NCBI GenBank assembly: GCA_963778075.1
Contig: CAVZTJ010000001.1
Coordinates: 372,001 to 436,000 of the forward strand
Direction: 5' to 3'
DNA: 64,000 bases
Source: JASHPR01 sp963778075
GTDB taxonomy: Bacteria > Actinomycetota > Actinomycetes > Streptosporangiales > Streptosporangiaceae
Part shown: piece after piece, positions 51,133 to 59,750 of the stretch
Numbering within the stretch: the first letter of the stretch is position 1
Layout: the number at the start of each line of letters is the position of its first letter
The notes under the pieces: generated by a model
What the model was told of the DNA's origin: nothing
The model's database searches: none
Seen by the model: the letters and a program-made list of their open reading frames with translations, nothing else
Position numbers and translations under genes: made by a program

Positions 51133-51160
51133 GTTCAGGACTTGTTCAGAACCGGTTAAG
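51133..51160 (-). promoter_or_regulatory. Triple direct repeat, OmpR-type response-regulator site
   Basis: GTTCAG at 51133, GTTCAG at 51144 and GTTAAG at 51155 are spaced exactly 11 bp, one helical turn, as for OmpR/PhoB-type sites. The site lies upstream of the redox operon and overlaps the kinase stop codon (51156-51158). The adjacent response regulator (52541-53236) is the obvious ligand. Confidence 0.65.
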
Positions 51161-52544
51161 ATCGCGGGGATTTCTCCGGGGAGAGTGCCCCCGGCCTGCG
51201 CGAAGGGCGACGCGGCGGCTCCAGCGGCAGCTCGATCGTCACGGTCAGGCCACCGCCCGGCGTATCCGACAGCGCGGCTGACCCGCCATTGGCCGTCGCC
51301 AGCCGGTCGACGATGGCCAGCCCCAGGCCGGTGCCGCCCGCCCGGCCACTGGCGAACCTCCGGAAGGCGGCCCGCTGCTGTTCGGCGCTCATACCCCGGC
51401 CGTCGTCGGCGACGGCGACCCGGGCTGTGCCGCTCGCCGCGACCGCGCGGACCCGGATGGTCCGCCCCGCGTCCAGCGCGTCGAGCGCGTTGGCGAGCAG
51501 ATTGTCCAGTATCTGCTCTAGATGTCCCTCGATGGCACGCGCAACGACGGGTGCCCCGCCGGCCGCCGTCAGTGTGACGCCACGCTCGTCGGCCGCGGGC
51601 TGCCAGGCGGCGACCCGGTCCTGCACCACGTCGCTCACGGCGACACGCACCGGGGCCGCGGTGACGTTCTCTGCTCGCGCCATGGCGAGCAGGCCGTTCA
51701 CCAGCCTCGAGAGCCGCGAGATCTCCTGCTGTGCGCCGGCCACCTCGGCGGCGGTCGTCTCGTCCACGTCCTCGCCGAGCAGGTCCAGCCGAAGCCTAAG
51801 GGCGGCGAGCGGGGTGCGGACCTGATGGGACACCTCGGCCATCATGGACTGATGGCCGCGCACCAACGACTCCAGGCGGCCGGCCATCGCGTTGAAGTCA
51901 GCCGACAGCCTGCGGATCTCCGGGGGCCCGGAGCCGACGCTGGCCCGGGTGTCGAGCGCGCCGTCGCCAAGTCGGCGGGCCGCGTCAGCCAGGCTGGTCA
52001 GCGGCCGGCTGGCCCATCGCGCGAGACCTGCCGCTATGGCCGCGGCGGCGAGCAGGCCGGCGGCTGAAACCACGCCAATCAGCGTCCAGAGGACCGCCAC
52101 CCGGTGGTCGAGCGGCCCGGTCGACCGCGAGAGCACGACCGTTCCGATCGCTCCGCTCCCCGAATCCGGCACGATCGGCACCGACACGACGAGCCGGTCA
52201 TCGGCGGCAGAACTGTGCTCAGCCGACGAAGGCGAACCCGGTTTCCGCCCGTTCCCTGGCGGGGCGGCCGCCGTCCCGGCCACCTTCCGCCCGGCCGCGT
52301 CGTAGACGGCGACCCGGTCACCGTGCCGGGCCAGGGAGCTGACCGAACGGTCCAGGGCCGGGCTCCGCACGTGATCCCCGAGGCGCTCCTCGGCGACGTT
52401 GGCCATGGCGATGGCCGTGGCCGTGGTCTCGTCGGTGAAAGCCAGGCGCTCCTGCGCCGCGGTGAGCAGCCCGAGCGGCACGGCCAGGATGGCCAGCAGC
52501 GCCGTGATCAGCGCCATGACCGCGATGATGATCCGCCGGGTCAC
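51156..52544 (-). CDS. Sensor histidine kinase
   Basis: A 462-residue kinase with TM1 IIIAVMALITALLAILAVPL, an extracellular sensor of ~120 residues and TM2 LWTLIGVVSAAGLLAAAAIA. A HAMP domain (LARWASRPLTSLADAARRLG) precedes the HisKA box MMAEVSHQVRTPLAALRLRL, which has HQ in place of HE, and an HATPase with DNLLANALDALDAG and GTGLGLAIVDRLATANGGSA. GTG 52544 overlaps the regulator stop (GTGA). Confidence 0.9.
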   Translation of the reverse strand: MTRRIIIAVMALITALLAILAVPLGLLTAAQERLAFTDETTATAIAMANVAEERLGDHVRSPALDRSVSSLARHGDRVAVYDAAGRKVAGTAAAPPGNGRKPGSPSSAEHSSAADDRLVVSVPIVPDSGSGAIGTVVLSRSTGPLDHRVAVLWTLIGVVSAAGLLAAAAIAAGLARWASRPLTSLADAARRLGDGALDTRASVGSGPPEIRRLSADFNAMAGRLESLVRGHQSMMAEVSHQVRTPLAALRLRLDLLGEDVDETTAAEVAGAQQEISRLSRLVNGLLAMARAENVTAAPVRVAVSDVVQDRVAAWQPAADERGVTLTAAGGAPVVARAIEGHLEQILDNLLANALDALDAGRTIRVRAVAASGTARVAVADDGRGMSAEQQRAAFRRFASGRAGGTGLGLAIVDRLATANGGSAALSDTPGGGLTVTIELPLEPPRRPSRRPGALSPEKSPRS

Positions 52545-53236
52545 TGCAGATCGCCGAGCCGGAACCCTCGGCCGTAGACCGTCTCGATCAGGCCCGCGGC
52601 GCCAAGCTTCTTGCGCAGGGCCGCGATGTGGACGTCCAGCACCTTCGTCGGCCCGTACCAGTTGGAGTCCCACGCGGCCTCGAGGATCTCCTGCCGGCTC
52701 CGGACGCGGCCGGGATCCAGTGCCAGGCACTCCAGGATGTCGAATTCCTTGGGCGTCAGCGCGATCTCCTCGCCGGCCACGGCCACCTTGCGCGTCCGGA
52801 CGTCCACCGCGAGCGGGCCGTGCCGGATGACCTCACCGCCCGGCCGGGCCCGGCGCAGCGCCGCCCGGATCCGGGCCAGGAGCTCGCCGAGCCCGAACGG
52901 CTTGACCAGGTAGTCATCGGCGCCGGCGTCGAGCGCCACGATGCGGTCGGACTCCTCACCGTAGGCGGTGACGACGAGAATGGCCGCGTCGGAGCGCTGC
53001 CGCAGCTCGCGGCAGACGGCGACGCCGTCGGTGTCGGGAAGCTCCAGGTCCAGGAGCACGACGTCGGGGTCGGGCCGGTCCAGGGCCTCGTGGCCGGTGA
53101 CGACGTGCTCCACCTGGTAGCCGCCCCGTGACAGCGCGCGCACGAGCTGGGCAGCGATGCCGAGGTCATCCTCGACGATGAGAACGCTGGCGTTCCCGGC
53201 CGCAGGCTGGCCGGCCGTCACGGAATGCGCTGGCAT
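52541..53236 (-). CDS. OmpR-family response regulator
   Basis: A 231-residue protein. The receiver shows VLIVEDDLGIAAQLVRALSR, phospho-Asp in DVVLLDLELPDTDGVAVCRE and DDYLVKPFGLGELLARIRAA. The effector shows LTPKEFDILECLALDPGRVR and KVLDVHIAALRKKLG. It is upstream of its kinase and the redox operon. ATG 53236 is chosen; a start at 53281 is possible. Confidence 0.92.
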   Translation of the reverse strand: MPAHSVTAGQPAAGNASVLIVEDDLGIAAQLVRALSRGGYQVEHVVTGHEALDRPDPDVVLLDLELPDTDGVAVCRELRQRSDAAILVVTAYGEESDRIVALDAGADDYLVKPFGLGELLARIRAALRRARPGGEVIRHGPLAVDVRTRKVAVAGEEIALTPKEFDILECLALDPGRVRSRQEILEAAWDSNWYGPTKVLDVHIAALRKKLGAAGLIETVYGRGFRLGDLQ

Positions 53237-53355
53237 GTAGCCCACCGTAGGCCAGGAAAACCCCTGGTCACGTCTTGACACGGTACGCGGCTATCCTCAT
53301 CACGCCACCACTCAGCAGGTGCTGCTCTGCACGCTGAAGGAACGGAGCCAGGTCA

Positions 53356-54003
53356 TTGCGGTTTCTCTCGGACATCGAGCCGACGTGGAAGGAGCCCAGC
53401 CAAGAGCGAAGCCGCGAACGCGTGGCGGCTATCCTGTCCGCCGCCCGGGAACTGATCGCGGAGGGCGGCCTGGCGAGCCTGAAGATGGGACTGCTCGCCG
53501 AGCGCGCCGGCGTCCCGATCGGCACGATTTACCAGTTCTTTCCCGACAAGGACGCGGTGATCGGCTGCATCTTCGCCAACCAGATGGAAGACGCGCTGCA
53601 GGCCGTCTACCAGGCCTGCCATCCAGACGGCGAACTGGAGGCTCCGGCCGTGGCGGCCACGAGCATCCTGACGGCCAAGTACACCGAATGGCGGACCGAC
53701 CCAGTGATGGCCGAGATCTGGTCGATCGCCCAGGCGAACCGGGCCCTGCGCGGTCTTACGCGGGCGGCGACCCGGGCGACGGCCGAGATCAAGACCCAGG
53801 CGCTGTTGCCGTTCCTGAGGCCGGACGTCTCCGAGTCTCGGCTGCGGCGGGTCCTGTTCATGGTGAGCGACCTGTACGACGCGGCGATCTACGCGGCCCT
53901 TGACTTCTCCGAGGACGAGGCCGCCGGGTTCATGGACGAGTATGCGGCGATGGTCAGCAACCACATCGACAGCCTGCTGCGCACGTCCGCCGCGCGCCGC
54001 TGA
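53356..54003 (+). CDS. TetR-family regulator
   Basis: A 215-residue TetR protein. The DNA-binding helices are VAAILSAARELIAEGGLASL and LLAERAGVPIGTIYQFFPDK. The ligand domain includes KYTEWRTDPVMAEIWSIAQA. The start is TTG 53356 in the available frame. It precedes the peptide-handling block; the palindrome ACATGAA-N5-TTCATGT, found 103 bp downstream and again at 60643, is a plausible operator for it. Confidence 0.85.
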   Translation: MRFLSDIEPTWKEPSQERSRERVAAILSAARELIAEGGLASLKMGLLAERAGVPIGTIYQFFPDKDAVIGCIFANQMEDALQAVYQACHPDGELEAPAVAATSILTAKYTEWRTDPVMAEIWSIAQANRALRGLTRAATRATAEIKTQALLPFLRPDVSESRLRRVLFMVSDLYDAAIYAALDFSEDEAAGFMDEYAAMVSNHIDSLLRTSAARR

Positions 54004-54092
54004 CGGACCTCACCGCCAGCCCTCCCGAGCCCGCGGTCCGTGGCCAGAGGCGGCACGGTGCTGATCCAGGGAGACGACCCCAGGCTGTCAAC

Positions 54093-54234
54093 GTCTGCTC
54101 TAGTAACATGAATGATGTTCATGTATGGTGCTGATGCGCCAGGTCACCGGGCTTGCCCAGGTTATCCGGGTGCTCCTCGTTCGGTCGTGACGTGCGCGTG
54201 CAGGCGGTCGTCCGCACGCCTGAGGGGGGCGAGC
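54093..54234 (+). repeat. Promoter/leader copy A of peptide module
   Basis: About 130 bp shared with 60630-60764. The first 34 bases from CTAGTAACATG differ at one position; then come conserved blocks CCAGGTcACCGGG, CTTGCCC and ATCCGG. TAGTAA (54101-54106) could be the -10 element. It contains palindrome ACATGAA (54106-54112) / TTCATGT (54118-54124). The ACC-GGG ... CCC-GGT block can form a hairpin in the mRNA leader. Confidence 0.8.
54106..54124. promoter_or_regulatory. Palindromic operator, copy A
   Basis: ACATGAA-N5-TTCATGT, identical to 60643-60661. It overlaps the presumed promoter, as a repressor site would, and lies just downstream of a TetR gene. Confidence 0.7.
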
Positions 54235-56073
54235 ATGAGGATTATCCGGAACGCGGCGCTTTCTGGCCGCCGGCCCTGGGCAGCAGCACTGGCGATCGCC
54301 CTCAGCGTGGCGCTCGCCCTTGCTGCCTGCTCGAGTAACTCAGGGTCGGGCAAGTCCAGCGCCAAACCCATCAGCGGGGGAACGGCAACGTTCGCCCTGC
54401 CGGCGGGCGGCGTGCCCAACTCAATTCTCCCGCTGAACACGATCACGGTTTACACCAACACGAACATATTTGACTTCCAGTACCTCATGTACCGGCCGCT
54501 CTACTGGTTCGGCATGAACGGCAAGGTCAAGGTGAACCCGAGCCTCAGCCTCGCTGACATGCCGGTCTTTTCCAACGGCGGCAAGACGGTCACGATCAAA
54601 CTCAAGCACTGGGCGTGGTCGGACGGGCAGCCCATCACCAGCCGGGATGTCGAGTTCTGGATCAACGTCCTGAAGGCGAACAAGACGCAGTGGGGCGGCT
54701 ACGTGCCGGGAGAGTTCCCCGACAACATCGCGCAGGCGTCTTACCCGGACTCCTCGACGGTCGTGCTCACCTTCACCAAGGCCTACAACTCCTACTGGCT
54801 GCTCTACAACCAGCTGAGTGAAATCATCCCGATCCCGCAGCACGAATGGGACCGGACATCCGCCACTTCCGCCGTCGGCAACAACGACCTCACTTCCGCG
54901 GGCGCCCAGGCGGTATTCAAGTACCTGGAGAGCCAGTCCAAGTCGCTGAACACCTATGCGACCAATCCCCTGTGGCGAGTAGTCGACGGCCCATGGCTCA
55001 TCTCGGCGTATAACTCGTCGACGGGGGCGACGACGTTCGTCCCCAACAAGCGCTACTCGGGACCAGAGCGGCCGCGTCTCGCCAAGTTCGTCGAGCTTCC
55101 CTTCACGTCGGAGTTCGCTGAGGTCGCCGCGCTGCGGACCGGTCAGGTCGACTACGGCTACCTGCCGGTTGAGGACCTGCCATCGGCCGGATCGTTCAAG
55201 AGTTCCGGGGACACCGTGCAGGCATGGCCGAGCTGGGGCATCGGCTACCAGGGCCTGAACTTCACCAACCCCGTCACCGGGCCGGTGTTCAAGCAGCTCT
55301 ACGTTAGGCAGGCTCTCGCTCACCTGATCGACCAGACGGCCATCGTACGCCACATCATGCTCGGGTACGGGTACCCCACCTATGGGCCCGTGCCGGTGGT
55401 GCCAGCGAGCAACTTCGTCGACAAGTACGAGCAGAGCGATCCGTATCCGTACAGTCCGAGCAAAGCCTACTCGCTGCTGTCGGCCCACGGCTGGAAGCGC
55501 AATTCCGCAGGCGTCGACGTGTGCGTGCGCCCCGGCACCTCGGCCAGCGAATGCGGCGCAGGCATACCGGCGGGTCGGCAGCTGAGCTTCAACGACCAGT
55601 ACTCGAACGGCTCCACGATCCTCAACGAGGTAATGCAGACCTTCAAAACGGATGCCGCCAAAGCCGGGATCCAGCTCAACCTGACCAGCGCTCCGTTCAG
55701 TGACGTCTACTCCAGCTACGCGCCGTGCAAGACCGGGCAGCCCTGCACCTGGGACATGAAGGACTACAGCGAGGGCGGAGACACCTTCACTTTTTCGCCG
55801 GACTTCTATCCCACCGGCGAGATCATCTTCAGCAGCGGCCTGGGCGGGGACTACTCGAGCTCAACGGCCAACGCCCTCATCGCAGGCACGCAGACCGCGT
55901 CGGGCCTTGCGCCGCTCTACCGCTACGAGGATTACATCGCGGCGCAGCTTCCGTACCTGTGGATGCCGGTGACGCCGTCGCAGGTTTCCGTCATCGCGCC
56001 GAACTTGCACGGCACCCTGCCGCAGGATCCCGATCTCGAGATTTACCCCGAGAACTGGTACCTGACCAAGTGA
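54235..56073 (+). CDS. ABC transporter family-5 solute-binding lipoprotein (module A)
   Basis: A 612-residue extracytoplasmic peptide/nickel-type binding protein. Signal with lipobox AIALSVALALAACSSNSGSG (Cys ~30). The SBP_bac_5 core includes YLMYRPLYWFGMNGKVKVNP, WSDGQPITSRDVEFWINVLK, FKQLYVRQALAHLIDQTAIV and YGYPTYGPVPVVPA. It closely parallels the protein at 61809 (SNGGKTVTI, LYVRQA, PYPYSPS, LHGTLPQDP). It captures an oligopeptide or similar ligand. No permease or ATPase gene is near. GAGGGGGGCGAG precedes ATG 54235. Confidence 0.92.
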   Translation: MRIIRNAALSGRRPWAAALAIALSVALALAACSSNSGSGKSSAKPISGGTATFALPAGGVPNSILPLNTITVYTNTNIFDFQYLMYRPLYWFGMNGKVKVNPSLSLADMPVFSNGGKTVTIKLKHWAWSDGQPITSRDVEFWINVLKANKTQWGGYVPGEFPDNIAQASYPDSSTVVLTFTKAYNSYWLLYNQLSEIIPIPQHEWDRTSATSAVGNNDLTSAGAQAVFKYLESQSKSLNTYATNPLWRVVDGPWLISAYNSSTGATTFVPNKRYSGPERPRLAKFVELPFTSEFAEVAALRTGQVDYGYLPVEDLPSAGSFKSSGDTVQAWPSWGIGYQGLNFTNPVTGPVFKQLYVRQALAHLIDQTAIVRHIMLGYGYPTYGPVPVVPASNFVDKYEQSDPYPYSPSKAYSLLSAHGWKRNSAGVDVCVRPGTSASECGAGIPAGRQLSFNDQYSNGSTILNEVMQTFKTDAAKAGIQLNLTSAPFSDVYSSYAPCKTGQPCTWDMKDYSEGGDTFTFSPDFYPTGEIIFSSGLGGDYSSSTANALIAGTQTASGLAPLYRYEDYIAAQLPYLWMPVTPSQVSVIAPNLHGTLPQDPDLEIYPENWYLTK

Positions 56074-56086
56074 CGGCGATCGCAGC

Positions 56087-56752
56087 ATGATCACCTCCAC
56101 TTTTACGATCGTTGCGACGGACGGCGAGGACTGGGGGGTTGCCGTGGCGTCCCGCGTGCTGGCCGTGGGAGCGATCGTGCCCGCGGCGGACGCCAGCTGG
56201 GGAGTGGTCGCGACCCAGGCGGCGGTCAACGTCGGATGGAAGCGGGCGGGCATGTCGCTGCTGCAGGGCGGATGCTCTGCGCAGCAGGCAGTCGACCGGC
56301 TCGTGGCGGAAGACGCAAGGCCGGATGTCCGCCAGCTGATCGTTCTCGACCGCGCCGGGCGCGCTGCGGCGCATTCGGGTGAGGACTGCCAGCAATGGGC
56401 GGGGCACATCGTCGGCGAGGGCTTCGCCGTGGCGGGGAACCTGCTGGCCGGCGAGGCGGTGATCGAGTCGATGGCGTCGGCCTACCGGCCCTCGGCCGGC
56501 CCCCTGGTTCGGCGGCTGCTGCTGAGCCTCGAGTCCGGGGACTCGGCCGGGGGCGACCGGCGCGGGCGGCAGTCGGCGGCGGTGCAGGTAGTCCGGCTGG
56601 CGGGCGGCATCGACGGCCTGGATGACCGGGCGTGCGACCTGCGCGTCGATGATCATCCAGATCCCGTCCGCGAGCTGCGGCGGCTTGCAGGCATCCAGTT
56701 CGGCGACGCTGGCGAGGCTCCCTCTTCAGCGCCCCGGCCCGCAGCGGACTAG
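56087..56752 (+). CDS. DUF1028 protein (Ntn-hydrolase-like), second copy
   Basis: A 221-residue canonical DUF1028: STFTIVATDGEDWGVAVASR then VLAVGAIVPAADASWGVVAT, QAAVNVGWKRAGMSLLQGG, VLDRAGRAAAHSGEDCQQWA and AVAGNLLAGEAVIESMASAY. The internal Thr/Ser following GVVAT resembles the Ntn nucleophile position, but processing is unproven. It lies between the solute-binding protein and TldD, suggesting action on the imported compound. Confidence 0.92.
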   Translation: MITSTFTIVATDGEDWGVAVASRVLAVGAIVPAADASWGVVATQAAVNVGWKRAGMSLLQGGCSAQQAVDRLVAEDARPDVRQLIVLDRAGRAAAHSGEDCQQWAGHIVGEGFAVAGNLLAGEAVIESMASAYRPSAGPLVRRLLLSLESGDSAGGDRRGRQSAAVQVVRLAGGIDGLDDRACDLRVDDHPDPVRELRRLAGIQFGDAGEAPSSAPRPAAD

Positions 56753-56760
56753 GAGAGGAC

Positions 56761-58257
56761 ATGGCCGAAATCCACGGCGACTTTCAGCAACTTCCCCTGG
56801 ACGCCATCCACGACGCGGTGGCGGCGCCCCTGGACGGGCGCGGGGACGGCGACTACTGGGATCTTCGCGTGCACCGCGACAAGCGGCAGGCGATTCACGT
56901 GCGGGACACGTTCGTCGAGTCGGTGAACGACACGCAGGCCGAAGGCATCGGCGTCCGGGTCCTGCACGATGGCGCCTGGGGTTTCGCGTCTACCACCGAC
57001 GTCTCCCCGGACGGGGCACGCCGGGCGCTGGGCCGGGCGCTGGGCATCGCGAAGCAGCTCCGGCGCTCCGGCAGCGACCGGGTCGAGTTCCTGCCGGAGC
57101 CAGCGCACCAGGCCACCTGGGCGGCGAACGGGCGGGTCGACCCCTTCACGGTGCCGCTGGAGTCCAAGATCGAGCTGATGCTCGGCGCGCTTCACGCCGC
57201 CATCGATGCCGGTGCCAAGTTCGGTGAGTTCCACTGTGAGCAGGTCCAGGAGACCAAGTTCTTCGCGAACAGCGACGGCAGCAGGACCTTGCAGCAGCGT
57301 GTTCGCCTCGACCCGGTGATGGACGTGGGACTGCTGGACGAGAGCCGGGGCGGCCGCGTCGAGATGATCCGGGCCGACACCATGCCGGTCGCACAGGGCT
57401 GGGAGTACATGACCGAGCACGGCTTCGGCCAGGAAGCGGTCGAGCTGGTATCGCACCTGAGAGAGAAGCTCGCCTCGCGCAGCATCGAGTCCGGAAGCTA
57501 CGACCTGGTCATCGATCCGTCGAACCTCTGGCTGGTGATCCACGAGTCGATCGGGCACGCCACCGAGCTCGACCGGGCGCTCGGCTACGAGGCGAACTAC
57601 GCCGGGACGACGTTCGTCACCCCGGATCGGCTCGGTGAGCTGCGGTACGGCTCGCCCGCCATGCACGTGACCGGCGACCGCAACGTGCCCAATGGCCTGG
57701 CGACGATCGCGTTCGACGACGACGGCGTCGCCGCGCAGCAGTGGGACATCATCGCCGATGGCGTCCTGGTCGGCTACCAGGCCGACCGGCAGGTGGCCGG
57801 GCGCATCGGGCTGGACCGCTCGAACGGATGCGCGTTTGCCGACCGCTGGAACAAGTTTCCACTCGAGCGCATGCCGAACGTCTCGCTCCAGCCCGACCCG
57901 GATCGGGACACGCCGATAGCAGACCTGATCGGGGCGGTATCGGACGGGATTTACATCGTGGGAGAGAAGTCGATGTCGATCGATCAGCAGCGGTACAACT
58001 TTCACTTCACCGGCCAGCGCTTCTACCGGATCCGCAACGGGAAGATCGCGGACCAGGTGCGCGATGTCGGCTACCAGTCACGAACGCCGGATTTCTGGGG
58101 TGCCCTGGAAGCGGTCAGCGGCGAGTCAACCTGGCGGCTGCAAGCCGCATTCTCCTGCAGCAAGGGCGAGCCGGACCAGGAGGCTCCGGTGTCCCACGGA
58201 TGCCCGGCGGGCCTGTTCCGGCAGATCAACGTCGTGAACACGGGCATGGGGCACTGA
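56761..58257 (+). CDS. tldD: TldD metalloprotease subunit
   Basis: A 498-residue TldD. The zinc motif HExxxH is present in WLVIHESIGHATELDRALGY (~260-280). The N-terminal TldD/PmbA domain starts YWDLRVHRDKRQAIHVRDTF. The C-terminal part shows GYQADRQVAGRIGLDRSNGC and SDGIYIVGEKSMSIDQQRYN. TldD/TldE heterodimers thread unfolded peptides into an internal chamber and cleave them; known roles are microcin B17 maturation, CcdA turnover and RiPP leader removal. AGGAGAGG precedes ATG 56761. Confidence 0.95.
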   Translation: MAEIHGDFQQLPLDAIHDAVAAPLDGRGDGDYWDLRVHRDKRQAIHVRDTFVESVNDTQAEGIGVRVLHDGAWGFASTTDVSPDGARRALGRALGIAKQLRRSGSDRVEFLPEPAHQATWAANGRVDPFTVPLESKIELMLGALHAAIDAGAKFGEFHCEQVQETKFFANSDGSRTLQQRVRLDPVMDVGLLDESRGGRVEMIRADTMPVAQGWEYMTEHGFGQEAVELVSHLREKLASRSIESGSYDLVIDPSNLWLVIHESIGHATELDRALGYEANYAGTTFVTPDRLGELRYGSPAMHVTGDRNVPNGLATIAFDDDGVAAQQWDIIADGVLVGYQADRQVAGRIGLDRSNGCAFADRWNKFPLERMPNVSLQPDPDRDTPIADLIGAVSDGIYIVGEKSMSIDQQRYNFHFTGQRFYRIRNGKIADQVRDVGYQSRTPDFWGALEAVSGESTWRLQAAFSCSKGEPDQEAPVSHGCPAGLFRQINVVNTGMGH

Positions 58258-58260
58258 CGA

Positions 58261-59654
58261 TGAAGGCGGGGGACGCCCTGGCCACGGCGATCGACGCGGG
58301 CGCCGGGATCGCGATCGAGCGGCATACCTGCGAGGTCAACGCCCGCGCCGCCAACAACTACCCGACCACCAACGGGCACGCCGAGGCGGACACGCTGGGC
58401 GCCATCTGTGTCGCCGACGACCGGTTCACGATCCAGCGCACCGACCTGATGCCCTCCTCCGACGTGCCCGGCATGATCCAGGCCGGCGTGGCGGCGGCCC
58501 GGCAGCTCGGCCCGGCGCCGGACGCCAGCCCGCTCGCCCAGCCGGACGAGGCTGGCGGCGCGCACAGCCATCTGGACGGGGCGGACCTGCCCTGCGGCGG
58601 GCCTGACCTGGATTCGATGACCGGCGCGCTGCAGCGTGTCCTGTCCGAGAGCCGGGAGCACGGCCTGGTCTGCGCGGGATACGCGTTCCAGCGGAGCGAG
58701 CGGGAGCTTCTCGCGCTGTCCACGGGCGTCCGGCGGGAAAGCGACCTGGGTTTTGCCTCGCTCGGGCTCACCGTGCGGACCGCCGATTCGTCCCGCAGTT
58801 CGTTTCTCGGCCACAGCGCGCGGCGCCTGTCGCAGATCGACGCCGGAGTCCTGTTCGCCGAGGCCCGCCGGCGCCTGGAATGGACGGACCGCACGGTGTC
58901 CCTGCCCCCGGGCGATTACGAGGTGATCCTCGACTCGTCAGCCGCGGCCGATCTGCTCAACCGGCTCTTCTGGGAAATGCACGCCCAGGCCGCGGACGAG
59001 GGCCGGACGCTCTTCTCGTCGCTGCCGGGGAAGGGCGTGGGCGAGCAGCTGTATTCGCCGCTGGTCACCGTCGAAAGCGATCCGGATGACCCCGAGATGC
59101 CTGTCGCCGACTACGTCCGCACGCTCGGCGACGGCCGCTCGCATCATGACGAGCAGGGCGGAGTAGGCCTGCTGGGCTATCTCTCAGCGTTCGACAGCGC
59201 CTTCCCGATTTCGCCGGCGACCTGGATCGACAAGGGCGTGCAAGGGCCGCTGGTGTGCAACCGCAGCTGGGCAAGGGACCATGATCACGGGTTCCGGCCG
59301 CGCGCCGACAACCTCAGGATGAGGGGCAGTGACACGACGCTCGACGACATGATCGCCAGCACCAAGCGCGGTTTGCTGATCAATTCGTTCTGGTACGTCA
59401 GGGCGGCCGACCCGTCGAGTCTGCTCCTCACCGGCTCCACGCGGGACGGGGTGTACCTCATCGAGGACGGAGAGGTCACGGCGCACGTCAACAATTTCCG
59501 GTTCACCAATAGCGCTGCCGACGTGTTCAGGCGGACCGTCGAGGTCGGCCAGTCACACACCACGCTGACCCGCGAGTACGCGATGAACTTCGTCAGCACT
59601 CCCCCGATACGGGTCGAGACCTTTCATCTCTCCTCAGTTTCCGAGGCGGTTTAG
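58261..59654 (+). CDS. tldE: TldE/PmbA, non-catalytic partner of TldD
   Basis: A 464-residue PmbA/TldE-family protein lacking HExxxH: AIERHTCEVNARAANNYPTT, LSTGVRRESDLGFASLGLTV, LPPGDYEVILDSSAAADLLN, DNLRMRGSDTTLDDMIASTK and INSFWYVRAADPSSLLLTGS. It forms the chamber with TldD and contributes to substrate capture. ATG 58261 is three bases after the tldD stop. Its last codons (SEAV, TAG) lie in the first unit of a 37-bp triple repeat. Confidence 0.93.
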
Positions 59655-59750
59655 GCAGGCGGATGTGGCGTGTTCCTCCGAGGCGGTCTAGTCACGAGGG
59701 TGTCGGGCGTTCTTCCGATGCGGTCTAGTCAGGAGGCTGTGGCGTGTTCG
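59640..59750 (+). repeat. Triplicated 37-bp stop/start junction
   Basis: Three exact-length units start at 59640, 59677 and 59714. Each carries TCCGA(g/t)GCGGT(t/c)TAG, a purine-rich ribosome-site-like block and a (G/C)TGTTC or GCGTTC end. Unit 1 holds the end of tldE. Unit 3 holds AGGAGG and the GTG start of the hydrolase. Together they repeat the gene junction itself. Confidence 0.9.

Noticed and set aside
54125..54234. Shared leader as a known riboswitch
   Set aside because: A hairpin-forming GC block is conserved between the two copies, but no recognised riboswitch core could be matched by eye.
59640..59750. 37-bp repeats as a CRISPR array
   Set aside because: Units are directly adjacent without spacers and contain gene ends; no cas genes nearby.
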